From assembly GCA_964589935.1 (NCBI GenBank), contig CAZPVD010000003.1, forward strand, positions 248,001 through 312,000: a DNA stretch of 64,000 nt, in the 5' to 3' direction. The notes beneath the pieces were generated by a model. It worked only from the letters and a program-made list of their open reading frames with translations, was not told the origin of the DNA and did not search any database. Shown in pieces: positions 56,664 through 64,000 of this stretch (positions within the stretch are counted from its first letter, which is position 1; each line of letters starts with the position of its first letter). This DNA comes from VHCN01 sp964589935 (GTDB taxonomy: Bacteria > Verrucomicrobiota > Verrucomicrobiia > Limisphaerales > VHCN01). The position numbers and the translations under genes were made by a program.

Positions 56664-58373
56664 ATGAACCGCATTTTCCGCATCCTTGCCATTCTCGTTT
56701 ATTTGGTCGGAGTGTTTTCAGTTTTCGGCGCGGCTCGGCCAAACATCCTCATCATTCTCTCGGACGACATGGGTTTCTCCGATCTCGGCTGCTACGGCAG
56801 CGAAATTGCGACGCCGAATCTCGACGCGCTCGCGAAGGGCGGGCTGCGCTTCACGCAGTTCTACAACACCGCGCGCTGCTGTCCGACGCGCGCGGCGTTG
56901 CTTACGGGGCTTTACTCGCACCAGGCTGGTGTCGGGCACATGACGGATGACTGGAGCCCGCGCGCCGGCGATTCCTACGCGGGCGACTTGAGTCCGCGCG
57001 CCGTGACCATCGCTGAAGTGCTGCGGCCCGCGGGCTACCGCAACTACACCGTCGGCAAGTGGCACGTGACGAAGCACACCAAGCCCGACGGCCCGAAACA
57101 CAACTGGCCGCTCCAGCGCGGCTTCGACCGCTTTTACGGCACGATCATCGGCGCGGGCAGCTTCTACGATCCGGGCGCGCTCACACGGGACAACACGATG
57201 ATCTCGCCCTTCGCCGATCCCGAATACAAGCCGGCGCGCTTTTATTACACCGACGCGCTGACCGACCACGCGGTGCGCTTCCTCGCCGAGCATCGGCGCG
57301 ATCACGCGGCCGAGCCGTTCTTCATGTATGTGGCCTACACCGCCGCGCACTGGCCGATGCACGCGCTGGAGGAGGACATCGCGAAGTATCGCGGGAAGTT
57401 CGACGGCGGTTACGAGCCGGTGCGCGCCGCGCGCTTCGCGAAGTTGCGGGAACTCGGCCTCATTGACCCGCAGTGGAAGCTCACGCCGCAGGCCGGCGAC
57501 TGGAGCACGGTGAAGAACAAGCCTTGGGAGGCGCGCTGCATGGAGGTCTATGCCGCGATGGTGGACCGCATGGACCAGGGCATCGGGCGCGTCGTCGCCG
57601 AACTCAAGCGGCAGGGCGCGTTCGAGAACACGCTGATTTTCTTCCTGCACGACAACGGCGGCTGCGCCGAGGTCACGGGCCGCAACGGCAGCGCGACGCG
57701 TTCCGACACGCCCACGCTCGAACCCATCGCGGCGGATGCGATCCGGCTCGATGTAATTCCAAAGCAGACGCGCGCGGGCTTCCCCGTGCTACAGGGCACC
57801 GGCGTGATGCCCGGCCCGGAGGACACCTTCATCGCCTACGGGCGCGGCTGGGCGAACGTGTCGAACACGCCGTTCCGCGAATACAAGCACTGGGTTCACG
57901 AAGGCGGCGTGAGCACGCCGCTCATCGTGAGCTGGCCAGCTCGATTGAAGGACGGCGGCAAGCTCACGCCGCAGCCGGGCCATCTCGTGGACTTGATGGC
58001 AACGTGCGCGGACGTGGCGGGCGCGGCATATCCGAAGACGTTCAGCGGGCACGACATTACGCCGCTCGCAGGCGAGAGCCTCGCGCCGATTTTCGACGGC
58101 AAGACGCGTTCGCGCGGGCCGATTTTTTGGGAGCATGAAGGAAATAAGGCGATTCGCGACGGCAAGTGGAAGCTGGTTGCCAAGCACAACCAGCCGTGGG
58201 AACTCTACGACATGGAGCGCGACCGCACGGAGACGAGCGATCTCGCGTCGAGCGAGCCGAAGAAAGTGCAGGAGCTTGCCGCGAAATGGGACGCTTGGGC
58301 AAAAATGGCCGGCGTCGTGCCGTGGGAGCAGCTCAACGCGCAGAAGAATACCGTGAAGGGGAAAACGAAGTAG
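56664..58373 (+). CDS. Type I sulfatase
   Basis: A protein of 569 residues from the ATG at 56664, with a signal peptide (about 1-24). ARPNILIILSDDMGFSDLGC holds the calcium-binding Asp pair, and the formylglycine motif CCPTRAALLTG has its Cys at residue 72. YTVGKWHVTKH, FFLHDNGG and KHNQPWELYDMERDRTETSD are the rest of the sulfatase signature. It hydrolyses a sulfate ester, probably on a polysaccharide. It is monocistronic after a terminator, and a formylglycine-generating enzyme is needed from elsewhere. Confidence 0.93.
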   Translation: MNRIFRILAILVYLVGVFSVFGAARPNILIILSDDMGFSDLGCYGSEIATPNLDALAKGGLRFTQFYNTARCCPTRAALLTGLYSHQAGVGHMTDDWSPRAGDSYAGDLSPRAVTIAEVLRPAGYRNYTVGKWHVTKHTKPDGPKHNWPLQRGFDRFYGTIIGAGSFYDPGALTRDNTMISPFADPEYKPARFYYTDALTDHAVRFLAEHRRDHAAEPFFMYVAYTAAHWPMHALEEDIAKYRGKFDGGYEPVRAARFAKLRELGLIDPQWKLTPQAGDWSTVKNKPWEARCMEVYAAMVDRMDQGIGRVVAELKRQGAFENTLIFFLHDNGGCAEVTGRNGSATRSDTPTLEPIAADAIRLDVIPKQTRAGFPVLQGTGVMPGPEDTFIAYGRGWANVSNTPFREYKHWVHEGGVSTPLIVSWPARLKDGGKLTPQPGHLVDLMATCADVAGAAYPKTFSGHDITPLAGESLAPIFDGKTRSRGPIFWEHEGNKAIRDGKWKLVAKHNQPWELYDMERDRTETSDLASSEPKKVQELAAKWDAWAKMAGVVPWEQLNAQKNTVKGKTK

Positions 58374-58407
58374 CGCGTCCGACTGGACAGTTGTTACGTT
58401 CGCCGCC

Positions 58408-59121
58408 GTGGTTATTGATTATTCCATCCAGCTCGATGACGGGCGCGCGTTCCAGTTCCGCGTGGATCTGGACCGAAAGTTCGACGCGAAAGCGGACGCC
58501 GCGGAGCATCCGTTCTGGACGAAGCTCGACTTCAAGCAGTGCGAGAACTGCCCGCTCTCTCGCGAGCAGTATCAACATTGCCCCGTCTCGCTCGACATCG
58601 AGGAGATGATTGTCACGTTTCGCAGCATTCTTTCCTACGAAAGCGTGAACGTGGAGGTTCGCACCGAGGAGCGCTCCTACAGCAAACGCACCGATGTGCA
58701 GACCGGCCTGCGCTCGCTCATGGGCCTCGTGATGGCGACGAGCGCGTGCCCGATCCTCTCCCGCCTCAAGGGCATGGCGCGCTTCCATCTGCCGTTCGCC
58801 TCGATTGAGGAGACGATCTTCCGCACGACTGGCGCGTATCTCATCCAGCAGTTCTTCATCTTCCGCGACGGCGGCAACCCCGACCTCGAACTCAAGGGCC
58901 TCAATGACTTCTACTCGGATTTGCAGACGGTGAACCGCTGCTTCAAGGAGCGGATTGATGCCGCGAGCGAACTCGACGCAAACATGAATGCCGTCGCCTC
59001 GCTCGTGTATCTCTCGATGGGCGTGAGTTTCTCGCTCGACGACAAGCTGGAGGAATTGCGCTCGGTCATCCACATCCCGCCGCCGCCCGCGCGCAGGGCG
59101 AAGCTGCCGTCCGGTCTTTGA
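58408..59121 (+). CDS. Conserved cytosolic protein with C-x2-C-x9-C motif
   Basis: A protein of 237 residues starting with GTG at 58408. An early beta region (IDYSIQLDDGRAFQFRVDLD) is followed by CENCPLSREQYQHCPVSLDI (Cys45, 48, 58) and a helical body (TGLRSLMGLVMATSACPILS, then RLKGMARFHLPFASIEETIF). It is not a family I can name with certainty. The cysteine triple could bind a metal. It sits between a sulfatase and lepB with tight spacing. Confidence 0.7.
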   Translation: MVIDYSIQLDDGRAFQFRVDLDRKFDAKADAAEHPFWTKLDFKQCENCPLSREQYQHCPVSLDIEEMIVTFRSILSYESVNVEVRTEERSYSKRTDVQTGLRSLMGLVMATSACPILSRLKGMARFHLPFASIEETIFRTTGAYLIQQFFIFRDGGNPDLELKGLNDFYSDLQTVNRCFKERIDAASELDANMNAVASLVYLSMGVSFSLDDKLEELRSVIHIPPPPARRAKLPSGL

Positions 59122-59155
59122 ACAAAACCGGCGCGGAGACGCTCCAATCGGTCGC

Positions 59156-59872
59156 ATGAACTTCCGCGAAACCCTTCTGCCCCGCGCCCGCACCGCCGCC
59201 GCGTGGTTCTGGCGCGAATGGCTCAAGCCCATCCTCGTCATCCTGCTTGTCACCGGCGTGCTCCGTTCCGCGCTCGCGGACTGGAACGACGTGCCCACCG
59301 GCTCGATGAAGCCGACCATCCTCGAAGGCGACCGCATCTGGGTCAACAAGCTCGCCTACGATCTCAAGGTGCCGTTCACCACGTGGCATCTCGCGGAATG
59401 GAGCACGCCGCACCGCGGAGAAATCATCGTGTTCTATTCGCCGCACGACGGCGTGCGCCTCGTCAAGCGCTGCATCGGCGTGCCGGGCGACACCATCGAG
59501 CTGCGTGACAACAAACTGTTTCTCAACGGCGAGCCCGTCGCGTATCAGCCGCTCGCACCCGAACTTGCCGACGTGATTCCCGCCGAACAACAGCCGCGCC
59601 ACCAGTTCGCCGAGGAATCCCTGCCCGGCCGCGCGCATTCCGTGATGGCAACGCCCGCGTCGGGCGCGCTGCGCACGTTTGGTCCAACGACGGTTCCTGC
59701 CGGCAACTATTTCGTCATGGGTGACAATCGGGACAACAGTTTCGACTCGCGCTACTTCGGCTGCGTCGAGCGCCAGCGCATCCTCGGTCGGGCGACTGCC
59801 GTCGCGATTTCATTCGACCGCGAGCGCCACTGGTCGCCGCGCTGGAAACGCTTCTTCACGGCGCTGCGCTGA
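59156..59872 (+). CDS. lepB: Signal peptidase I
   Basis: A protein of 238 residues with one N-terminal membrane helix (about residues 24-40). Catalytic Ser50 is in VPTGSMKPTILEGD, Lys104 in VRLVKRCIGVPGDT, and box E is FVMGDNRDNSFDSRYFG. An insert of about 50 residues lies between the Lys and box E. It cleaves Sec signal peptides at the inner membrane. It is followed by recF, with 43 bp between. Confidence 0.95.
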   Translation: MNFRETLLPRARTAAAWFWREWLKPILVILLVTGVLRSALADWNDVPTGSMKPTILEGDRIWVNKLAYDLKVPFTTWHLAEWSTPHRGEIIVFYSPHDGVRLVKRCIGVPGDTIELRDNKLFLNGEPVAYQPLAPELADVIPAEQQPRHQFAEESLPGRAHSVMATPASGALRTFGPTTVPAGNYFVMGDNRDNSFDSRYFGCVERQRILGRATAVAISFDRERHWSPRWKRFFTALR

Positions 59873-59915
59873 CGCGGCGCTCGCCTTCACCGCGCCGGCC
59901 CGCTACGCTCCGCGC

Positions 59916-61001
59916 GTGCATCTCGCGCACCTTCGCCTCCGCGATTTCCGCAACTACGCGCGGCTGGACGTGGACTTCACGCCCGGCTTTCACCTGTTTC
60001 TCGGGGGCAACGCGCAGGGCAAGACGAACATCCTCGAAGCGATCTACCTCCTCGCCACGCTGCGCTCGTTCCGCGGCGTTGGCGGCGCGCAGATGATCCG
60101 CCACGGGCAGAAGGGTTACTTCGTTGGCGCGACCGCTGTCTCGCAGGCGGAGCACGACATCAAGTTGTATTGGTCGCTGGCGGAGAAGAAACTCTCGCTC
60201 GACTCGCGGCCGGTGAAGAAACTTTCCGACTACCTTGGCACGCTCCGCGCCGTGGTTTTCTGCACCGAAGACCTCCAGCTCGTGAAAGGCACCGCGCGTG
60301 TGCGTCGGCGCTTCCTTGATCTGCTGCTCGCGCAGACGCATGCATCGTATCTGCCGCTGCTCCAGCGCTACGCCGTCGCGTTGCGCGGGCGTAACTCGCT
60401 CCTCAAGCAGCGCGCGCCGGACGAGGCGGCGCTCGAAAGTTTCTCGCACGAACTCGCCGCCGCCGGCAATGAACTCATCCGCATGCGGCGCGAACTCATC
60501 CCGCGCATTTCGCCGCTCGCGCGGCTTGCGTTCCGCCGCATTGCCGGCGACGCCGAGGAACTCCGGCTCGACTTCGCGCCGAGCGTTAAAAGCGACTTCG
60601 CTGTTGAACTGGCAAAATCCCGCGACCGCGAGCGAGCGTATCGCTCCACGCTCGTTGGGCCGCACCGCGACGATTTGCGGCTGCTCATCAACGACCAGCC
60701 CGCCGCGCAGTTCGCAAGCGAGGGCCAGAAACGCACGCTCGCCCTCGCGCTCAAGATGGCGCAGGCCGAGTATCTCACCGGCATCCACGGCGCGCCGCCC
60801 GTGCTGCTGATTGACGACGTGATGGGCGAGCTGGACGCGAAACGCCGCGCGGGTTTGCTGCCGCTGCTCGAACGCTCGCACCAGACGCGCGGCCAGGTCT
60901 TTATGACCTGCACTGCCGAAAGTTGGCCGCATGAACTTGGCGCGCGCCTGCAACGCTGGGAAGTTGCCGCTGGCTTTCTGAAGCCCACCGCGCCAGCGTG
61001 A
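59916..61001 (+). CDS. recF: DNA replication/repair protein RecF
   Basis: A protein of 361 residues starting with GTG at 59916. Walker A is LGGNAQGKTNILEAIYLLAT (residues 29-48), followed by the RecF-type QMIRHGQKGYFVGATAV. The signature helix is ASEGQKRTLALALKMAQAEY, and VLLIDDVMGELDAKR is Walker B. It loads RecA at single-strand gaps with RecO and RecR. No dnaA, dnaN or gyrB is near, so it lies outside the classical origin cluster. Confidence 0.95.
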   Translation: MHLAHLRLRDFRNYARLDVDFTPGFHLFLGGNAQGKTNILEAIYLLATLRSFRGVGGAQMIRHGQKGYFVGATAVSQAEHDIKLYWSLAEKKLSLDSRPVKKLSDYLGTLRAVVFCTEDLQLVKGTARVRRRFLDLLLAQTHASYLPLLQRYAVALRGRNSLLKQRAPDEAALESFSHELAAAGNELIRMRRELIPRISPLARLAFRRIAGDAEELRLDFAPSVKSDFAVELAKSRDRERAYRSTLVGPHRDDLRLLINDQPAAQFASEGQKRTLALALKMAQAEYLTGIHGAPPVLLIDDVMGELDAKRRAGLLPLLERSHQTRGQVFMTCTAESWPHELGARLQRWEVAAGFLKPTAPA

Positions 61002-61081
61002 TTACCGTGCCATTGTCGGCTGAACTTTCCGCTTGGACGAAGGTTCGCGACGGCGTTGAATGGCCCCGTTCCAGCAGCCAC

Positions 61082-64000
61082 ATGAAATCGTTCGCACTCT
61101 TCTCCGCGCTCGTGCTGCACGCGCTCGCATCTATCGCAGCGCCCGAGCCGTGGGCCGACGCGCGCCTGGCCGTGAAGGACGGACTCGAACTCTGGCTCGA
61201 CGCCTCGAAACAAAACTTTGCGCGACAATCGCTCAAGCTTCCCGCGCTTTCGGACAACGCACCCGTGGACGTTCTCTTCGACGCTTCGGGCAACAGGCTC
61301 GACCTCTCGCAACGCTCGCCCGACGCGCGGCCGAAGTTCCGCAACGTGGCTGGCACGGCATTCGTCACGTTCGACGGCAAGGCCGACTCGCTCTCGGCGG
61401 CGAACCTCCGCCGCGCGTTCACGAACTGCACCCTCTTCATCGTCACCGCACCGCACTCGAACGCGGGTTTCTTCCGCGGCCTGCTGGCGTTCAGCGAAAC
61501 CGGCCGTAACGACTACACCAGCGGCTTCAACCTCGACCTCGGCGGCACCGGCACGCCGAATTTTTCCGTCGTGAACGTCGAAGGCGCGGGCATGGCTGGT
61601 CAGCAGAATCTTCGCACGCAGCCCGGCGCGTTCAACCGCTGGCAGATGCTCGCCGTCACGTCACAGCCGGGCACGAACGGAGCGAGACTCTTCGTTGACG
61701 GCGCGGGCCAGGGCCGCCGCGAGCGCGCCGCGAATTCAGTGCTGCGCATGGACGAGTTCACGCTCGGCGCGCGTTGTTACTCAAACACGCCAGAGCCGCC
61801 GCACACACAGGGCTTCCTCGACGGCGACATCGCCGAGGTTTTGATTTTCAGCCGCGTGCTGCCACAGGCCGAGCGCGAGGCGGGCGAGAAGTATTTGCAG
61901 GAAAAGCACGCGTCGCTGCATCAGCTCGCGCTCGGTCCGCAACCCGGCGGCGCGCGCCCGCTCGATCTCGTCACCAACGCGCCGCCGGTGCAGATGCTCG
62001 TGCCGGGCTTCACCGTCCGCGAACTGCCGCTCGAACTGAAGAATATCAACACGCTGAAGTATCGCGCCGACGGCAAGCTTTACGCGCTCGGTTACAACGG
62101 GCAAATTTGGCTGCTTTCCGACACCGATGGCGACGGCATCGAGGACAAGGCGGAACTGTTCTTCGACGGCAGCACGAAGCTTCGCGGCCCCATCGGCATG
62201 GCCGTCACGCCGCCGGGTTACGCGCGCGGGCAGGGCGTGTTCGTCCCATCGAAGGGCAAACTCTCGCTCATCGTGGACAAGGACGGCGACGGCCGCGCGG
62301 ACGAGGAGATCATCGTCGCGACCGGCTGGAAGGAAATCACGCAGAACGTGGACGCCATCGGCTGCGCGCTCGACAAGGACGGCAACATCTACTTCGCGCT
62401 CGGCACCGCGAACTACGCGAACGGCTACCTGCTCGACGCCGACGGCAAGGCGCACTACGACCTCGCGTCCGAGCGCGGCACCGTGCTCAAGGTGTCGCCC
62501 GATTTTTCAAAACGCGAAATCATCTGCACCGGCGTGCGCTTCCCGGTGGCGATGGCGTTCAATCGTTACGGAGATTTGTTCTGCACTGATCAGGAGGGCG
62601 CGACGTGGCTGCCGAACGGAAATCCCTTCGACGAATTGCTGCACATCCAGCCGGGCCGGCATTACGGCTTCCCGCCGCGTCACCCGAAGCACTTGCCGAA
62701 CGTCTTCGACGAGCCGAGCACGTTCGATTACGGCCCGCAGCATCAGAGCACGTGCGGGCTGAGTTTCAACGAGCCGGTGAACGGTGGGAAAACTTTTGGC
62801 CCCGCCTTCTGGGCCGATGACGTGTTCATCGCCGGCGAATCGCGCGGGAAAATTTACCGGACGAAGCTGGCCAAGACCGCCGCCGGCTATGTCGCGCAGA
62901 ACAACCTCATCGCCTGCCTCAATATGCTGACGGTCGAGGTGTGCGTGACGCCGCGTGGCGATTTGCTCGCGTCATGCCACAGCGGCAAGCCCGACTGGGG
63001 CACCGGCCCGAACGGTGTCGGAAAGATTTTCAACATCCGCTATTCGGACACGAACGCGCCGCAGCCCGTGCTCACGTGGAGCGCCACCCCGACGGAGATT
63101 CGCATCGCCTTCGACCGGCCGCTCGACCCGGCGAACCTGCGCGATCTCGCCAAGCGCACGAGCATCACTGCCGGCAAATATGTGATGCCCGGCGACCGTT
63201 TCGAGGTGATGCGCCCCGGCTATCAGGTCGTGCAGGATCAGCTCGCCGCGCCGCGTTACGACGTGCCGGTGTTTTCGGCCGCGTTGAGCGCGGACCGGCG
63301 CACCATTCATCTCATCACCGCGCCGCGCACCGCCGCTGTGAACTATGCGGTGCGGATGCCGAATGTCTCTGGTAGGGCCAACCTGCCGGTCGGCCAGGAC
63401 GCGCGGCAGCGCGTCCCTACCAACTCTTATGACGACATCGAACTGCTCGTGGACAACCACGGCGTCGAGGCGAAGTGGACTTCCACTGACGGCAAGGAAT
63501 CGTGGAGCGGCTGGCTGCCGCATCTCGACACGGAAGTGTCGAAGGCGCTTACCGCCGGCAGCGCGGAGCATGAGCGGCTGTGGAAACTGCTTTCAAAACT
63601 GGGAACGGTTGCGATTCAAATGCAACTCGACCTGCTTGGGATGCTTCAGCCAGCGGTTCAGCCCGGGTCGAAGCTGGATTACGATCCGGCAAGGGAGATT
63701 GTGGCGGTGATTATTACGGGGTCGTCGAAAATGATTGTCAAGCTGGTCAGTCCTGATCTTGCGATTCGAGGCTCGGCTGGTTTCACGTCCCTCCCCTTTT
63801 CTTGGTTTCTCACTGCGCGTCCTGAAAAGAGTTGGTCACGAGCGTCCATCGAAGCGCCTACTTCACAAACTTTCCGAGATACTCAGGTGACTTGGACAGG
63901 GTCAGAACAACAGGAACTTATACGCCCCTTCCCCCTCCGCCGCTTCTACCTGCCGTGGGCCGAGCCGAAGGCCGAACCTGTGTTGCTCGCCGGCGAGCGC
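61082..64000 (+). CDS. LamG-like / PVC membrane-bound dehydrogenase-like protein, truncated by window end
   Basis: 973 codons without a stop, so the C-terminus is missing. After a signal peptide (about 1-20) a LamG/concanavalin-like domain runs from about 30 to 280 (TAFVTFDGKADSL, DGDIAEVLIFSRVLPQAERE). A propeller with LLSDTDGDGIEDKAELFFDG, then IVDKDGDGRADEEIIVATGW and FCTDQEGATWLPNGNPFDEL is of the PVC dehydrogenase type. A C-terminal Ig-like part follows. No CxxCH haem site is seen before the window ends. A palindromic repeat at 63370-63422 is read in frame (GRANLPVGQDARQRVPT). Confidence 0.85.
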   Translation, partial: MKSFALFSALVLHALASIAAPEPWADARLAVKDGLELWLDASKQNFARQSLKLPALSDNAPVDVLFDASGNRLDLSQRSPDARPKFRNVAGTAFVTFDGKADSLSAANLRRAFTNCTLFIVTAPHSNAGFFRGLLAFSETGRNDYTSGFNLDLGGTGTPNFSVVNVEGAGMAGQQNLRTQPGAFNRWQMLAVTSQPGTNGARLFVDGAGQGRRERAANSVLRMDEFTLGARCYSNTPEPPHTQGFLDGDIAEVLIFSRVLPQAEREAGEKYLQEKHASLHQLALGPQPGGARPLDLVTNAPPVQMLVPGFTVRELPLELKNINTLKYRADGKLYALGYNGQIWLLSDTDGDGIEDKAELFFDGSTKLRGPIGMAVTPPGYARGQGVFVPSKGKLSLIVDKDGDGRADEEIIVATGWKEITQNVDAIGCALDKDGNIYFALGTANYANGYLLDADGKAHYDLASERGTVLKVSPDFSKREIICTGVRFPVAMAFNRYGDLFCTDQEGATWLPNGNPFDELLHIQPGRHYGFPPRHPKHLPNVFDEPSTFDYGPQHQSTCGLSFNEPVNGGKTFGPAFWADDVFIAGESRGKIYRTKLAKTAAGYVAQNNLIACLNMLTVEVCVTPRGDLLASCHSGKPDWGTGPNGVGKIFNIRYSDTNAPQPVLTWSATPTEIRIAFDRPLDPANLRDLAKRTSITAGKYVMPGDRFEVMRPGYQVVQDQLAAPRYDVPVFSAALSADRRTIHLITAPRTAAVNYAVRMPNVSGRANLPVGQDARQRVPTNSYDDIELLVDNHGVEAKWTSTDGKESWSGWLPHLDTEVSKALTAGSAEHERLWKLLSKLGTVAIQMQLDLLGMLQPAVQPGSKLDYDPAREIVAVIITGSSKMIVKLVSPDLAIRGSAGFTSLPFSWFLTARPEKSWSRASIEAPTSQTFRDTQVTWTGSEQQELIRPFPLRRFYLPWAEPKAEPVLLAGER
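63370..63422. repeat. Nested palindromic repeat inside the dehydrogenase-like gene
   Basis: The outer arms TGGTAGGG (63370-63377) and CCCTACCA (63415-63422) and inner arms CTGCC (63383-63387) and GGCAG (63405-63409) pair symmetrically, with 5-base gaps on both sides. It is a third type of palindrome in this window that lies inside an intact reading frame. Confidence 0.8.

Overview
The window looks like a chromosomal segment of a GC-rich Verrucomicrobiota bacterium, probably of the Pedosphaera/Limisphaera (subdivision 3) type. This is inferred from family content, not from a marker gene. The signs are a PVC-type giant dehydrogenase/HEAT/cytochrome protein with CxxCH (19354-22953) and a second membrane-bound-dehydrogenase-like protein running off the right edge. 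Others are a Tat-type DUF1501 start at the left edge, a prepilin-like protein with an exact H-X9-DG motif, FG-GAP and PQQ propellers, a type I sulfatase, and several families of short palindromic repeats. No rRNA, tRNA, CRISPR array, integrase, transposase or phage gene was seen, and no stretch over 300 bases lacks a gene.

Layout. 1-4982 (minus): secreted proteins (DUF1501 start, haem-c plus terpene-cyclase-like repeats, PQQ propeller, FG-GAP propeller). 5096-7500: yjbQ, a small conserved gene, then pyrR-pyrB behind a recognisable PyrR attenuator whose terminator ends on the pyrR start codon. 7516-9861 (minus): a three-gene minor-pilin operon with its own promoter. 10034-12599 (minus): ptsI and a sugar nucleotidyltransferase. 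13272-19151 (minus): an assimilatory sulfate reduction operon (sulfite reductase, cysH, cysD, cysN), interrupted by a DoxX-like gene and by a four-helix-bundle (S23-like) gene bracketed by a 21-bp perfect inverted repeat. It starts behind a promoter and a near-perfect palindrome. 19354-24004: the PVC dehydrogenase/cytochrome and a prepilin-like gene with a 9-G tract.

24197-27288: a single-chain retropepsin-like protease, then a CnrYXH-like envelope sensor set (secreted three-repeat protein, small anti-sigma-like membrane protein, CnrX/Spy-like periplasmic sensor, ECF sigma factor). 27339-28538: L-2-hydroxyglutarate oxidase. 28635-46066: a surface-polysaccharide cluster with a reversed-order HldE-like fusion, epimerases, a HAD protein, an APH-like kinase, split transketolase, dehydrogenases, two TylC3-like C-methyltransferases (one with a lost SAM motif), WbuC, further methyltransferases and two glycosyltransferases.

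46186-53454: a compact lipid-modification cluster with a desaturase, a membrane-anchored carrier-protein-like protein, an FAD oxidoreductase, DUF1365, two CFA-synthase paralogues, DUF1475 and DUF1295. The DUF1365 gene carries two different palindromic repeats in frame. 53462-56467: exported TPR, haem-c, CxxC and outer-membrane-barrel proteins. 56664-64000: sulfatase, a conserved cysteine-motif protein, lepB, recF and the truncated LamG/dehydrogenase-like gene, which has another palindrome in frame.

The best candidates for something undescribed are the lipid cluster, the sensor set with its DG[VI]AASPK repeat protein, and the S23-like cassette that supplies the cysH stop codon and displaces the cysD ribosome-binding region.
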